Shown here one piece after another: positions 47,085-58,366 of a DNA stretch of 64,000 bases. Source of the stretch: Lepraria neglecta (taxonomy: Eukaryota > Ascomycota > Lecanoromycetes > Lecanorales > Stereocaulaceae). The translations under genes were made by a program, and so were the position numbers. The stretch lies in the NCBI GenBank assembly GCA_033220425.1, contig CM065649.1, forward strand, positions 1,612,001-1,676,000, in the 5' to 3' direction. Under the pieces are notes generated by a model. It had not been told where the DNA came from and did not search any database. It saw only the letters and a list, made by a program, of their open reading frames with translations. How positions within the stretch are numbered: the first letter of the stretch is position 1; every line of letters starts with the position of its first letter.

Positions 47085-47571
47085 GGAATTCGAGTTCACG
47101 ACACTTTCGAGAAGTATCGAAGTCAAGTGCATATGAAGGGCGTTGGGACATCAATACCATATCATCATCGTCGGAAAGGAGGGTTATTTTCCATCATTCA
47201 TGAGAGGCTGTTGAGCATCTTCTCATTCCATCTTCCGGATCAGATCAGGCATGCGCATTTCAAATGCTATTATCTTCTGGGTCTGGACCCAGATACAACC
47301 ACATCTTGTCATTGGCATACCATGTCTGTCTATGGCGATGTACTAAGGTATTGCTAGTGGATTATCTGACGTATTTCTACGGTCTTGTGGCATGGAATGC
47401 AGGTCTTAGGGATAGCTTCTGGTGTAGCGCAGCCATCTGTTGGCAATCAGCCCGTGGAACGCTCGCCAGTTCTCGGAGATAGCATACTTTAGCAATAGAA
47501 TTCTCAAATAAAGTCCCGTCTTAGCTGCATATAATACTGCTGAATAAACTCTGCCACCTCCATAAACTCGA
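47085..47571. other. Convergent gap between CBK1 and TBCE
   Basis: 487 bp with two 3' UTRs. Nothing recognised. Confidence 0.45.
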
Positions 47572-49801
47572 CTAACGCAATTCAACCCTCACCCTCGCCT
47601 TGGATCCTTCAACCCAAAAGCCGACCTCCCTCGTCCCATCCGTCAGCTCCATCTCTCTTCTTGCCCACCGGCTCTTGTCCTTTTTCTTCTCCCCCTTCCG
47701 CTTCTCCCTCTCCTCAGAATCAGATTCATCCTCGCTAACACTCCAGCCTTCTTCATCCTCGCCTCCTACGGGATCGAATTCATCGGTCTCCCAGATCAGT
47801 TTGCATGACACGAAAGGGATGGAGAAGAGGTTGCAGACTATCCCTTTCAATTTATAGATGTCGACGGTGCGGGGGATGAGGTGGGTTTTATCTATGATTT
47901 GGGGCCGAGAGTAAGAGGGATTCGGGGTGGTTGAGGCTAGGTTTGCGTTCTCCTCTTGGCATGTCTGAGCTTCGTTTGCGTTGAGGTTTGGTGCCTGCTG
48001 CTTCTTCTGCTCAGATTTGTTGCCGATATCTTGAGCTTGCCGGTGGGCAATGTCTTTAGCCTGTTGCTGTGCTATCTGCAAGTCTGACTCTGTCATATAA
48101 AATGTGAATTCTGTCACTCTCGCCCTGAGCGTTCCTGCATCGGCTTCTTCGGCCTTTTTCTTGACGATTGCTGGCTCGCCGTAGAGGTCGCAAAGATCTT
48201 TGTATCGCGGATGCTCGTCCAAGACAGCCTTCTCCTCCCAATGTTCCGGGGCAGCGGCGAGCTGTTTTGCTACGAACCCAAGGTAGAAGAGCTCTGCGTT
48301 CAGCCGTTTCTCTGGAGTGATGGTTTCGTAGTTGAGCTCTGTGATACCTGGCACACGGGCGATGGTGTGGAGGGAGGCTGACTCGTAGTTGGCAAGGGGC
48401 GTATTCTTGGTGAGAAGGGATACGAGCGAGGGAAACACTGCAGGAATTGGGTCTAGAGAGGAAAGATTAGGGAGAAGCGTGTTAGCTACATCTAACGTTT
48501 TGAGGGATGAAAATTTTGCTGGCGAGAGCGTTGTAAGAGGATTGGAGCGAAGGGAGAGAGTCGTCAGATTAGGTAGCGAGGACAGACAGGCGATTGAACC
48601 AAGCGAACCTATGGCGTTGAACGACAGATCGAGAGTGATGAGGCTGGATGTTCTCAGAGTACTGCGAATTGGATCATGGCCAAGGCCATTTGAAGTAAGG
48701 GTTAGCGTGTGTAATGACCCAAAACTCGAGGTAAGTTCGACGACCTAGAATTGATGGATTAGCATGGGATTAGGACAAAAAGCTCTGGAGGACCTAAAGC
48801 TGGCTACTTACCTGATCCCACAGAAGTAGAGTGTTATCTAGACCCAAGTGCCCGACTTCTTGGAATGGGGATTCACCATCCTCACATAGGTGGCGATTTA
48901 AGTCTCGAAAACGGTTTCCACTAAGCACAGGGTAAGTGGACCGAGGTAGAGAAGTTCTATTGGGAAAATATCCGAACGTACTTGACTTGAAGCGTTCGCA
49001 GAGACTTCAGTTCGCTACAGATGCTTTCAACATCGACCCATCTCTCAAGCAAGTTCCTGCTCAAGTCAAGCAGGGAAATTGTCGGTTTCTTGGGACTTGT
49101 CCCCGATGTTGATGATGGCGGAAGTGACCAATGCCGCAAAATATCTCCTTCTTGCGGGGTATTTTCCACTCCAGCGATGCAAAGACCATCGAGTACTGCA
49201 ACTTTCAGATTTTGGAGGATGGCTAGTTGCCGCCTTTTTTTCTCGAATCCAACTTCCTCGACTGTCTTGCCGCTGATCCGGATCTCTTTTCCAACTCCAG
49301 ATCCTTCACTATCCTTTTTCGAAGCATACTTCTTTTTCAACGCGTCAACAAAGCTTAATGGCTGGTCACTGGGCCGAGACGGTCTGACAAAGGAACCTGC
49401 TCTGGGGTGGCCGCTTATGCCTAGCCACGAATAAGAAGCTGTGCATACAATATTTTCGGAATGACTCCATCGAATCGAATTTGTACAGAAGAAAGACCTC
49501 CAACATAAAGGTGTAGTACATAATGTCAAAAAGGGCAAAGTAGGTCGCATTTCGGATAACAAGACCGACAGTGACAAATATAAAACGACAGTGTGCATGA
49601 ACAGAGCCATGAAAGACTCTCATACCTACATGTAAAGTATCTGTAGTCTCCATGACTTCCATCATGCTTGCCTCGACTTGGATCATCCCATTCGACACCT
49701 AGCCAGTCTCCTTTCTGATTCTTGACCGTGCCAATGTACCGCACGGTGGACAAGTGGCCATCATAGGAAAGCCTTTGGCCGAAATAGTGCCCCTCTGGCA
49801 T
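47572..49801 (-). CDS. PAC2: Tubulin-folding cofactor E (629 aa)
   Basis: Cofactor E captures alpha-tubulin and helps form the alpha/beta dimer in the cytosol. Exons 49801-49626, 49413-48982, 48920-48812 and 48744-47572, total 630 codons with stop. Exon 1 carries a CAP-Gly domain (RYIGTVKNQKGDWLGVEWDD, GKHDGSHGDYRYF), completed after a 212-nt intron by CSGHPRAGSFVRP. Leucine-rich repeats follow (LLDLSRNLL, LQVNGNRFRDLN, LITLDLSFNAIGSL, LTTLSLRSNPLTTL), then a variable Gln-rich linker and a C-terminal ubiquitin-like region with IVCNLFSIPFVSCKLIW. The acceptor of exon 3 was chosen because it completes VNGNRFR. Other frames are open across intron 1 and are not coding. Confidence 0.92.
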
Positions 49802-50085
49802 CTTGGTGCCTGGGGTCTAAGCCATGAGTTGGAAAAAGAGATTGGGGAGTGAGACCCAATAAAGGCTACGGGATAAACGCGGCATTATTGTGTGTAGGTG
49901 AAAAGGCGCCTACTTTCGGATAGTCTTGACGCCGTTTTATGAGGTCTTTTCGCTTTCTAGTCTTCGGCAGCTAGTGTACACAATCTATAGTTGCAACAGT
50001 ACTGATCGATGGTTTTGCAATGCCAAATGTTCTGCTAGTACTACGGGACTAATGCTATATACAATCGAATGAGTGAGCGGCCATC
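49802..50085. other. Short gap holding hairpin repeat copy B
   Basis: 284 bp between the TBCE start and the 3' end of the next minus-strand gene. It holds the TBCE promoter and the repeat described in the next entry. Confidence 0.5.
49872..49955 (+). repeat. Hairpin repeat, copy B
   Basis: Counterpart of 28821-28905. Outer stem GTGAAAA (49898-49904) with TTTTCGC (49947-49953), including one G-T wobble; inner stem GGCGCC (49905-49910) with GACGCC (49928-49933), one mismatch. Relative to copy A, one G-C pair of the outer stem has become A-T on both sides. Confidence 0.55.
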
Positions 50086-51062
50086 TCAGACCTGAGCCTG
50101 CTGATTGAATTTCTTCCAGAAGGTATAATATGCAGAGCCAAGAGGGCTATTTGGCTCCTTGGTTGGTGATTGCAGCCAATGTTCTTCAACTTTGTCCAGA
50201 AAGGAATTGAAAGCGATCTTGAGATCATCTGGGAGGGTTTTTCCTTGCGCAAGCATAGTAGCATAAGCATTTAACACAAGAAAAAGTCCTCCGTCATCAC
50301 TCCCAGAATCTGTACATATAGTTAGCTTTTGGTATAATGTATTGAATAAACCATCCGTGTACGTACGAAAGGCCAAGACTTTCTCATAGTCTAAGCCGTA
50401 TAACTCCCGATATATGCTTCTGTCTGTACGTTGATCGCGATCGAACAACACAGCATCCCCGAGCGCATCGCCTTCGTGAGCTATTAGATTCCTATCCCGA
50501 ATCGCCTTTGAGCCTCTAAGCTCTTCCATACCCTTGATATCTCTCTTGTATACGTCTAGGAACCGCCTTCGAATCATAAGGTAACCTTCTGAGCTTTGAA
50601 CCAAATTTCTGACACGACTTTCCAAATACGTGGTCTTTTTCTGAAGCTCGTCGATATGTTTCTCATGCTTGTCGATCTTGCTTGTCTTTTTTTCATCATT
50701 GGCCACTAGCATGGCCACTGTCCTCTTCATTTCCTCCAAGTCCCTTAAAATCCCATGTCCTCCCGAGTTTGCGTAGACAACCTTGTCTCCATTATGTCCC
50801 ATTGTGACATGCTCAACTCCATTTCGTAAACATGATTTGGCCAACGTTTCAGGGTCTTGCTGGGACGGAACGGGAATCTCTTCGAAAACGATTGCGTGGA
50901 TATCAAAAACCTGACCAGATTAATTTCAGGGTTTACGTAAGGGTTTGGACAAAGACAAGGGACACGTACCTCATCGTCTGACTCGGAAGGCGTGTGTGGT
51001 AGACTTGTGCGAATACTCTCCATATCTTTGCGTCGTCTAATCTTAGGCGAGGGCGTACTCAT
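50086..51062 (-). CDS. Hypothetical protein with a central coiled coil (286 aa)
   Basis: Exons 51062-50970, 50910-50367 and 50309-50086; phases agree. The ATG at 51062 gives MSTPSPKIRRRKDMESI. Between residues 90 and 140 a coiled coil is evident (LEEMKRTVAMLVANDEKKTS, HEKHIDELQKKTTYLESRV). The C-terminal part is helical (LDYEKVLAFHSGSDDGGLF after splicing). The second intron (50366-50310) is 57 nt, in frame and without a stop, so it could be retained; it has GTACGT, GCTAAC and ACAG signals. No family recognised. It shares a 462-bp divergent promoter with PRP11. Confidence 0.65.
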
Positions 51063-51524
51063 GTTAGATGGATGTCGCTAGGGTATTGGGATGCAGTAGG
51101 TTGAGAATGCAGGCGTTGAGAAATGCAGCAGAAGGGATCGTTTTGTTGGGGTGTCAAGAAGGCAGAATTAAACGCCGAGGTTTACCCGGGTGGGCCATCA
51201 CCACCAAAATTTTTATACCACCTAACAGCGCCCCTACATTCTATCAATTATGGCCATCCACCACGCTAGAAATGGGGGCAGGGCCGTTAGAAGTACCCTA
51301 TGGTAGTGAAATAAGACGTTCTAGACTAGTTTTCGAATATATGATGCTCGCTCGGCTAAACCTCGGCGTTTAATGACTTTGGTCACCCCTTGTTGCAGAC
51401 TTACGCGGAAAGCGCGCCGAACGCGCCTTACCGAAGTGGCTGTTACCGTCCCCTGAAAGTACCGTGCGTAACTTCAACTGCGCTTTCAACTTGATAAGCC
51501 CAAGCTCTTTCTGAGCCAGTCATC
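51063..51524. promoter_or_regulatory. Divergent promoter of the coiled-coil gene and PRP11
   Basis: 462 bp between opposite starts. No element recognised. Confidence 0.45.
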
Positions 51525-52296
51525 ATGGATTACCAGGTATGTAATACTCCGTCTACCTGACTGCGGCCAGTACTAACACACACAACTCTAGAACCGAGCC
51601 GGCTCCAAATTCGGCGGCGGAGGAGTAGCATCCCACTCAGCCACGAACGCCGACCGACGAGAACGCCTCCGCAAACTCGCCCTCGAAACCATCGACCTAG
51701 ACAAAGACCCCTACTTCTTCAAGAACCACGTCGGCTCCTTCGAATGCCGTCTCTGCCTTACCGTCCACCAAAACGATGGCTCCTACCTCGCCCACACCCA
51801 AGGCCGCAAGCACCAGACCAACCTCGCTCGCCGCGCAGCCCGCGAGCAAAAAGAGGGAAGAGCGCAAGATGCAAATATGCTGGGCGTGAACATGGGCGTG
51901 CAGGTGCGGAGGAATATGGTTAAGATTGGAAGGCCGGGTTATAAGATTACGAAGACGAGGGATCCGATGACGAGACAGCATGGGTTGCTTTTTCAGCTGC
52001 AGTATCCGGAGATCACGCCTGGTGTTGTGCCGAGGGTTAGGTTCATGAGTGCGTTTGAGCAGAAGGTGGATGATCCACCTGATAAAAACTATCAGTATTT
52101 GCTTGTGGCGGCGGAGCCGTACGAGACTTGTGGGTTCAAGTTGCAGGCTAGGGAGGTGGATAGGAGGGAGGGCAGATTCTGGACTTGGTTTGATGAGGAT
52201 AGTAAGGAGTTTTGGGTACAGGTGCTTTTTAAGACGGAGAGAGAAGAAAGGTATAGTGGTGTGCCTGGGTTGGCCCCGAGTGCACCTAGGAGGTAG
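51525..52296 (+). CDS. PRP11: Splicing factor 3A subunit 2 (238 aa)
   Basis: SF3A2/Prp11 is part of the U2 snRNP and helps bind the branch-point region. The first coding exon is only 12 nt (ATG GAT TAC CAG, 51525-51536); exon 2 is 51592-52296. Together they give MDYQNRAGSKFGGGGVAS, the invariant family start. A matrin-type zinc finger follows (FECRLCLTVH ... YLAHTQGRKHQTNL, near residues 54-82), then the conserved IGRPGYKITKTRDP and QLQYPEI..GVVPRVRFMSA, FDEDSKEFWVQVLFK near the end. The Pro-rich tail of animal SF3A2 is absent, as is usual in fungi. Confidence 0.96.
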
Positions 52297-52869
52297 TGTT
52301 CCAGAATACTAGAGAAACAAAATGTTAAACCTCTGATTATATGTCAACCGTGGTCATCATCATGCAATGATGAACCACTTGACCTGTTTGAGCTTTCCTT
52401 GTTTTAAAGTTCGGATTTCGTGGATTTCTATCAAAATGACCTCTTTGCAACGACTACGGCACCACGACAAACAGGACCGACAGCTCAAGTGAAGCTTGCT
52501 TGGAGTTAAGAAGCCAAAGTGTCCTGTGCAGACACTTTATGGCTATTTGATCAAAGGTTCGCTGTTGAAGTCAGTCTGAAGTCCAAGGAAATCGGGCGTT
52601 CCAAAGGGCTCGTCAAGGCCAGTATTCAGACTATTGTGACCTCCTGGTGCATTTCATACATGAAGATGGCCGAAGAGTTATGAGAGAATAATGGGCACAG
52701 AATGGCAAGAATGAAATGTTCCGTGAGGGAAGCCCTCAATCCCTATCTGCGCCCAGTACCTAGCGTACCTAGCTGCTAACAGCTGAGCTGATGCAATGTC
52801 TTTATGCCACAACGCCAAATGCTATGCTGCCCACACCCTTCTCATAAGGTCGTTTTCGTATCTCGAGAA
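52297..52869. other. Convergent gap
   Basis: 573 bp between PRP11 and the next minus-strand gene. Nothing recognised. Confidence 0.45.
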
Positions 52870-53475
52870 TCACTGCTTCCCCTTCTCCTTCTCCTTCCTG
52901 TTCTCCTGACCTTGCTGGCTCTCATCAAACGGATCCCCAAATTCCCCTGCACACCGTTAGCTCTGCACCCACATCTTCACTAAAGCCTACTTACTCAAAT
53001 TAAAATTCTTATCCTCAATCTGCATAGTAGCTCTCTGATACTCCTCCCTCGCCTTCCGATTATTCCACGACGCCCCCGGCTCTGCCATCTCAGCGCTCTT
53101 GGCAAAGTCGCTCTTCTCCCCAGGTGCAAACTCCCCGGGAGAGGCTTTCCGGGTATACCCGGTATACGGCACAGTCTTAATTGTCATTCCATCCTCATCG
53201 GGGGTCATATCGTGGCTCGCGCCCATGTCCATAGCGTAGTCGAGGTCTTGGGACTGTGGTGGCGTGTGCCCGGCGCGGGGCAGTGGGGAGGCGGTAGGGT
53301 GGAGGTTGTTTTGGGGTGCGTGGCCGGGAGGGTCGAGCTCGGAGGGGAACATGGCGTCTGAATCGTCGGCAGCATCGGAGGATGAGGAGGAGTGCATGTG
53401 GGAGTCGCCATCTAGATCTGGGAGGTGTTAGTTGAGATTTGGAAGCTGAGGTTGTAAACTTGTCTTACCTGACAT
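52870..53475 (-). CDS. Conserved hypothetical protein (168 aa) with a 7-nt first coding exon
   Basis: Exons 53475-53469 (ATG TCA G), 53417-52995 and 52946-52870; total 169 codons with stop. The assembled start MSDLDGDSHMHSSSSSDAAD is acidic. The C-terminal third holds ASWNNRKAREEYQRATMQIE and, across the last intron, NFNLREFGDPFDESQQ, which I recall as conserved in ascomycetes (REFGDPF after a K-A-R-E-E-x-x-R-A helix) but cannot name. The tail is Lys/Glu-rich. Without the last intron the protein would end two residues after FNL, so the splice is favoured. Head-to-head with the SUZ-domain gene over 371 bp. Confidence 0.68.
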
Positions 53476-53846
53476 TGTCAGGAAATTGAAAGGTAGCTGT
53501 GATGCAGATGAGTGTATCTTTAAGAGTGTGAGTGCCGTACCCAACAACACTGAGTTATATGTCGAATGTCGATGTTGAATTGAAGCTCCAGGTGCTCTTG
53601 CCTGCCCTTCGGCGGCAGCCTTACCCGGAGTTCGCCAGGAACCCCACTAAAACTCAGCCTTGAGACGCCCTGCTCCCGCTGTTGAGACCCTTAACAAAAC
53701 CTTCATGTTTCGTCACTTCAGCACAAGACTTTTACTTTCACAACTTCACCGTTTGCACTACAGATGCTCCTAAGCCTTATCTCACCGTTGTAAACTAGTC
53801 GAATCATTGGCCCGAACGCTTCCATCGGAGGGACTCAGACGGCAAC
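53476..53846. promoter_or_regulatory. Divergent promoter region
   Basis: 371 bp between opposite starts. No element recognised. Confidence 0.4.
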
Positions 53847-54590
53847 ATGCCTGATGCGTGGGATGACGACTGGATTGCCAAAGCCGACTCGTCTACATCA
53901 AAGCCGCAACCTGCCCCGAGCGCCGCAAAGATATCTAAAGCAGAACGACGAGCCAAGCAAGCTGAGTTTAACAGACAGCTTTGGCAAGATGCTGAAGACC
54001 CTCAGGACAATTTCTTCCTAAAGACACGTGATGTCGTCCCTCTCAAATCAGAATTCAAGCCAGCAATGCAAGTTCTCAGCCGCAAGCCTGCAGTGAAACC
54101 TGCAGCTGGAATAGACCCTGCTACAGGTCTTGCACAGCTCTCAGTCGAAGATGACGATGACGACGAAGATGATGCTAAGAAAACAACATTGACCTTGCAA
54201 GAGCGTCAAGAGAAGGCCCAGCGAGAGAGGGAAGAGAAGCAGAGGAAATACGAGGAGGTCCGGCAAAAGCTGTTCGGCACCGAAGAAGCGTCTACTTCTT
54301 CAAAGACTGGATCCACATCGCCAGCAAAGAACAATGGTAATTCCCGAAACCAGAGCAGAAACAAGGCGGCAAGAGACAGTCGGCCTTCGTCATCAGCGAG
54401 CAATAGGACTGCTGGCGCTCGGCAGCTATATGATCCGAACGATTCAAGCAAGCCAGGGACCTCCAGTGTTCTCAAGAAGGAGACGAAGGTGACCCCGAAC
54501 GAGATACAGCCAATCAGAAACCCAAGGAACCCTGACGATAGCGGGAGAGGAGGCTTCGGATTTGCTCCTCGAGGCGGCAGAGCAGCTTGA
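53847..54590 (+). CDS. SUZ-domain RNA-binding-type protein (247 aa)
   Basis: Single exon. MPDAWDDDWIAKAD and the KISKAERRAKQAEFNRQLW helix are the usual start of fungal SUZ-domain proteins. LTLQERQEKAQREREEKQRK and YEEVRQKLFG near residues 115-147 form the SUZ motif itself (an E-R-x-x-x-Y-x-x-x-R-x-x-x-F pattern), and the end IQPIRNPRNPDDSGRGGFGF with an RGG-type tail fits the SUZ-C element. Such proteins bind RNA and associate with translation or mRNA decay factors. An acidic DDDDDEDD run lies just before the SUZ motif. Length is typical. Confidence 0.82.
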   Translation: MPDAWDDDWIAKADSSTSKPQPAPSAAKISKAERRAKQAEFNRQLWQDAEDPQDNFFLKTRDVVPLKSEFKPAMQVLSRKPAVKPAAGIDPATGLAQLSVEDDDDDEDDAKKTTLTLQERQEKAQREREEKQRKYEEVRQKLFGTEEASTSSKTGSTSPAKNNGNSRNQSRNKAARDSRPSSSASNRTAGARQLYDPNDSSKPGTSSVLKKETKVTPNEIQPIRNPRNPDDSGRGGFGFAPRGGRAA

Positions 54591-55195
54591 GAAATGCTGT
54601 GCTATTTTTACAATTGGAAAGTTTTGCATAGCTTCTAGCAGCCGGGGGATACAGATCGACATTTCTGGGCTTGCTTCGAAGAACAAGATGGACGCCCGCA
54701 GTGATTACTGTGATAGCTAGAGACCAGAAGGATATCACAAACGTGAAGGAGACAGGACCCAAAGAAGAGTGTCTCAAATCATCCAGCAGAGTCAGCAGTC
54801 TAGGAAGCTCTAGCAATTCAGATGAGCTCGAAAACCGCACGACGAACAGACCGCCAGAGCTAGTAATCGGCGGTCGCAGCTCCGGCTGCAACAGCTCGAC
54901 CGAGACACAGTTGCTTGCTCGTAAGAGGATCGCGCAATGCGGGGCTCCAAGCTTCCTGACCGTGGCCTATGTCCAGCGTGGGCATTGGCCATGCGAAGCG
55001 ATATTACACCAGCTGGAATGTGGGGATTCGTCACGGCAAACTCAACAGCCGGAGCAGATAGAAAGAGGACTGAATAAAGGCTCATCAAATCTTCTTCCAC
55101 CATCCATCCTTCCATTGAATCGATAAATCCATACTCCTAGCCCAATATCCACACTATCTTCACCTACAATTCGCCACACGATCACGAACGAAACA
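54591..55195. other. Interval before the secreted-protein gene
   Basis: 605 bp. Contains the 3' UTR of the SUZ gene and the next promoter. Frames here lack motifs. Confidence 0.45.
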
Positions 55196-55707
55196 ATGCA
55201 GATCTCTACCATCCTCACCTTGCTCTCATCGGTACTCCTCGCCTCCGCCAATCCTGCTCCGCTTCCTACCCTCCCTCAAGCCTCCCTAATTCCATTCCCC
55301 TCCCGACCGGGGCCCCAACCCCCCACCCCAGCCTCCCTATCCCCACTTTTACCGGCATCGCAGTCCCCAGCGCCGCCTTTGCAATCATCGCATCCATCGT
55401 CGGCAACGGTCTCCCCTCCATCGCCATCACTCCCATCTCCAAAATCATTTCTACCGTCGTCCCCACTGATATTATCCCCGTGCCGACTGGTGTTCCCAAT
55501 TTGACCAGCCTCTCCGCCATCTTCCAGCAAATCATTGAACTCGTCCAATTTATATATACTTTGACCCAGCAAGGCACTGGAGTCAATGTACCTGGTGTTA
55601 CTGGGGCGGGGGCGGGCGTTAATAGTGAATTGATAGGCCAGCTGATCCCAGTGGTGATTTCCCTTCTCAATCAAGCTCAATCTGATACCTCTAACATCCC
55701 GGTCTAA
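55196..55707 (+). pseudogene. Putative secreted protein, reading frame interrupted once
   Basis: The first frame starts with MQISTILTLLSSVLLASANP, a clear signal peptide. Further on, the better coding pattern lies in another frame: IPTFTGIAVPSAAFAIIASI, then IVPTDIIPVPTGV-like and LTSLSAIFQQIIELVQFIY, continuing to the TAA after NIPV. The first frame, read alone, becomes a Ser/Pro-only tail of no apparent fold. I found no intron whose phases join the two. The change lies near C-rich runs, so an assembly error is as likely as real decay. About 170 residues altogether, hydrophobic and small-residue rich. Function unknown. Confidence 0.5.
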
Positions 55708-56578
55708 GGGATGGGTTGAGAAGAGCTGGGTGGTGGATGGAGGGGTTAGGGGTGTTGTATCAGGCTCATTTCGAAAATATTTTTCAGGGGGAGACATGGA
55801 ATGTCTAGCTTTGTGGTAGAGAAGCTAGCAGTGATTTCTCGCCTTCGTAATTTCTACTGCTTTCTCATTCTGAGGGAAGATTGAAGAACCGCTTCGCAAG
55901 AAGCCGAGAATGAGTCTTTGGTTTCTTATAGAAAGATAGAAAAGCCGAAGGGAAAGGGAATGGAAAATTTTACTACCATCCAATTCAATTCTGTCACGAA
56001 AGGATGAATAATTCCATGACTTTTCGGCATGAGTTTCTTGCTCCTTGACGTAAAATTCTAGCCCATACGTAAACGTTTCCTAAAGTATTCACGGCCATGC
56101 AGCCCTCACACTTAATCTCTGTTGTCCAGATTATTAAAAATGAGCCTGACCGCCTGGATACGGAGCTCGCTACTCACTGATTTCGCGGTTGTTTCTCACT
56201 CGTCACTGTTCAGATATGACCGGTGTCGTATGCACAAATGTCCATTCCTTACGCTCGTTATTTCCTACTTCTGTCAATTGAATTTTTGAAATGAAGCTCG
56301 GAAAACCTGGTGCTTTGAAGCCTTTCAACCGTTGATTTCGATGACTTTTCTTGCCGTTCTATGTTCATAATATGTATCGTGTCATATTTACAAACGTGCA
56401 TTCATCATGCTCAACCTTTCGCAAAGTCCGTCATCTAAATCGTCTGAGAGGAGCCGGAACACCGGCAATGCACGCTCCGCTAAGTTCATATTCGTCCATA
56501 AGGCATTCACCAGAAGATTCCCCAATGATGCCATTAAAGTCTGCTCTATCGTATCCAATAACTGTGCAAACATCCAGT
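55708..56578. other. Convergent interval before NAR1
   Basis: 871 bp between two 3' ends, longer than usual here. Frames are short and without motifs. Nothing recognised. Confidence 0.45.
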
Positions 56579-58366
56579 CTACCACCCTCCTCCTATCTTC
56601 CCAGCTAGCTCGACCACCCGCTCGTTCTCTGCCCCGCCTACTTTCCCAACATCGCTTTCGACTTTCCGATAGCTTGTTGTGACGAGCTTCTGCAAGTCGA
56701 TCCCTGTAGAAGATGCCCAGTGATTCAGGATTCCCTTCACATAAGATTGCGAAATCCCATTCACTAGATCTCCAGCTTCGTTATCGGGTGGGTCGTCGGC
56801 CATCTTCGAATCTCCCTCCTCATCCTCACCTTCACTCTCGCTCATAGAGTAGTAAGCCTCATCGACCCTATTCAACCACTCCTTCTGGCTCATAGCAGTC
56901 TCAGGTTTAAGCGTTACATCGTCGACTTTGATCTGTCCGCCTCCGTTCGTACAGCCGCCTGGACAGGCCATTACTTCCACGTAGGTGAAGTCCATGCCTC
57001 CTCCTGCTTTTGACGCCTGTCCACGTCCGCCTGGTAAGCGGCTCTTTTTCACAGGCTTGAGTTTGCGGACGAGGTTCTGGATGTTGCGGAAGCCGTAGTA
57101 GCGGGCTGCTTTGAAGATGGGGGTAGGTGAGGTGGAAGAGGTGATTTTATATTCGACAACGTCGGCGTTGCGGCCACGAGTGGAGGTTAGTGTGCTATCT
57201 GGGTGCAGAAATAGTTGAGCTTGTAGTATGTGATGGAGGTAGCCGCCTGAAGTGCCTGCTTCCGGGACCTGAGAGCGGTGTTTCTTAGGGGAGAAGAAAG
57301 CGGAAATCGTGGAGTCGGGAAAGGGTATTTGTGAGGACAGAGGTCGGCGTGGAAGATTGGGGAAGCCAATCCCGCGGGTATCGGCGAGCATAATGAGTTC
57401 GCGTGCGGTAATAACGCAGTCGACGTCGCGGACTGCTTGTGTAGGTGAATTGGGGGATGAAGGGCGCCAGTAGATGTCTGTAAGCTCCTCGCGGGATGCT
57501 TCGAGTTTTTTGTCGAAGCAGGGCATTATAGAGACGTGCCATATTTGGTCGGGTCTTATGTTAAGGCGCTGGCTGAGCACGGTTTTGAGCAGTGTGCCTG
57601 TGAGGGCTTGGGGTGATTTTAAGCGGGAGAGGTGCGGTAGTACGTGAGGATGTGTCTTTTCGGCGTAGCAAATCCAGCCTGGGCATGCTGAGCTGAGTAT
57701 GGGTTTTTTGGGTGTGGTGATTGAGGCACCGTCGTCGCTTGGAGTGGATTGGGTATCCTGTGACATTGATTCTGCCACCTCTTCTGCTCCTAGGACCAGA
57801 CTTGCTTCCCTCATAGCGTTTGTGTCCACAATCCAGGTGAATCCGTTGCCATGTTTTCCTCCTGATGCTAAGCCTTCTGGTCCTCCCAGCAACTGGTCGA
57901 TCATCCATCCGGCCCTAGTCTCAGACACTCCATAGGTAGCTGCCAAACTCGCGCGCACTTGTGGGCTGACGCTGGCGACAAAGAGCTTGCCATCTTGTCC
58001 CTGAGCTCCATGATTATTCGCAAGGTATGAGAGATCGATAGAAGGTTGGGAGTCTAAGGCGTAGAGAACTTCGGAATGTGATTGTAGGGAGACTAGGACG
58101 GCTTCTGCGGATGTAACACACCCAGAGCAAGCAAGACAGTCGGTCAGGGAGATCTGGGCAGGCAGAGAATTTTCTCTATGTATCTTGTCTTCTGTCGTCA
58201 CTTCATAAGCCTATTCAATGCGTTAGCCTTGGAGAAGCAAAAAGAGGCTTCAACGTGCATTGATTTCCTCGGGTGCCTGTTTCGGCAGTGTCTCAACAGG
58301 TTTGATGCATGCTACGCCTGGAGATATAAAATCATTAAGATCGTCTGCTGATAGAATTGCAGACAT
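56579..58366 (-). CDS. NAR1: Cytosolic Fe-S assembly factor Nar1 (579 aa)
   Basis: Hydrogenase-like protein of the cytosolic iron-sulphur assembly machinery, carrying two Fe-S clusters and passing clusters to targets through the CIA complex. Exons 58366-58259 and 58210-56579. Exon 1 gives [20 protein letters not shown], with the first cluster cysteine, then IKPVETLP. Exon 2 begins AYEVTTEDK and contains [12 protein letters not shown] (CxxCxxC), [37 protein letters not shown] and [13 protein letters not shown]. The exon junction needs the intron to start with GC (AAT|GCACGT) and end TAG; the nearby GT gives the wrong phase and an immediate stop. An acidic insert ([11 protein letters not shown]) precedes the C-terminus. 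Confidence 0.93.
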
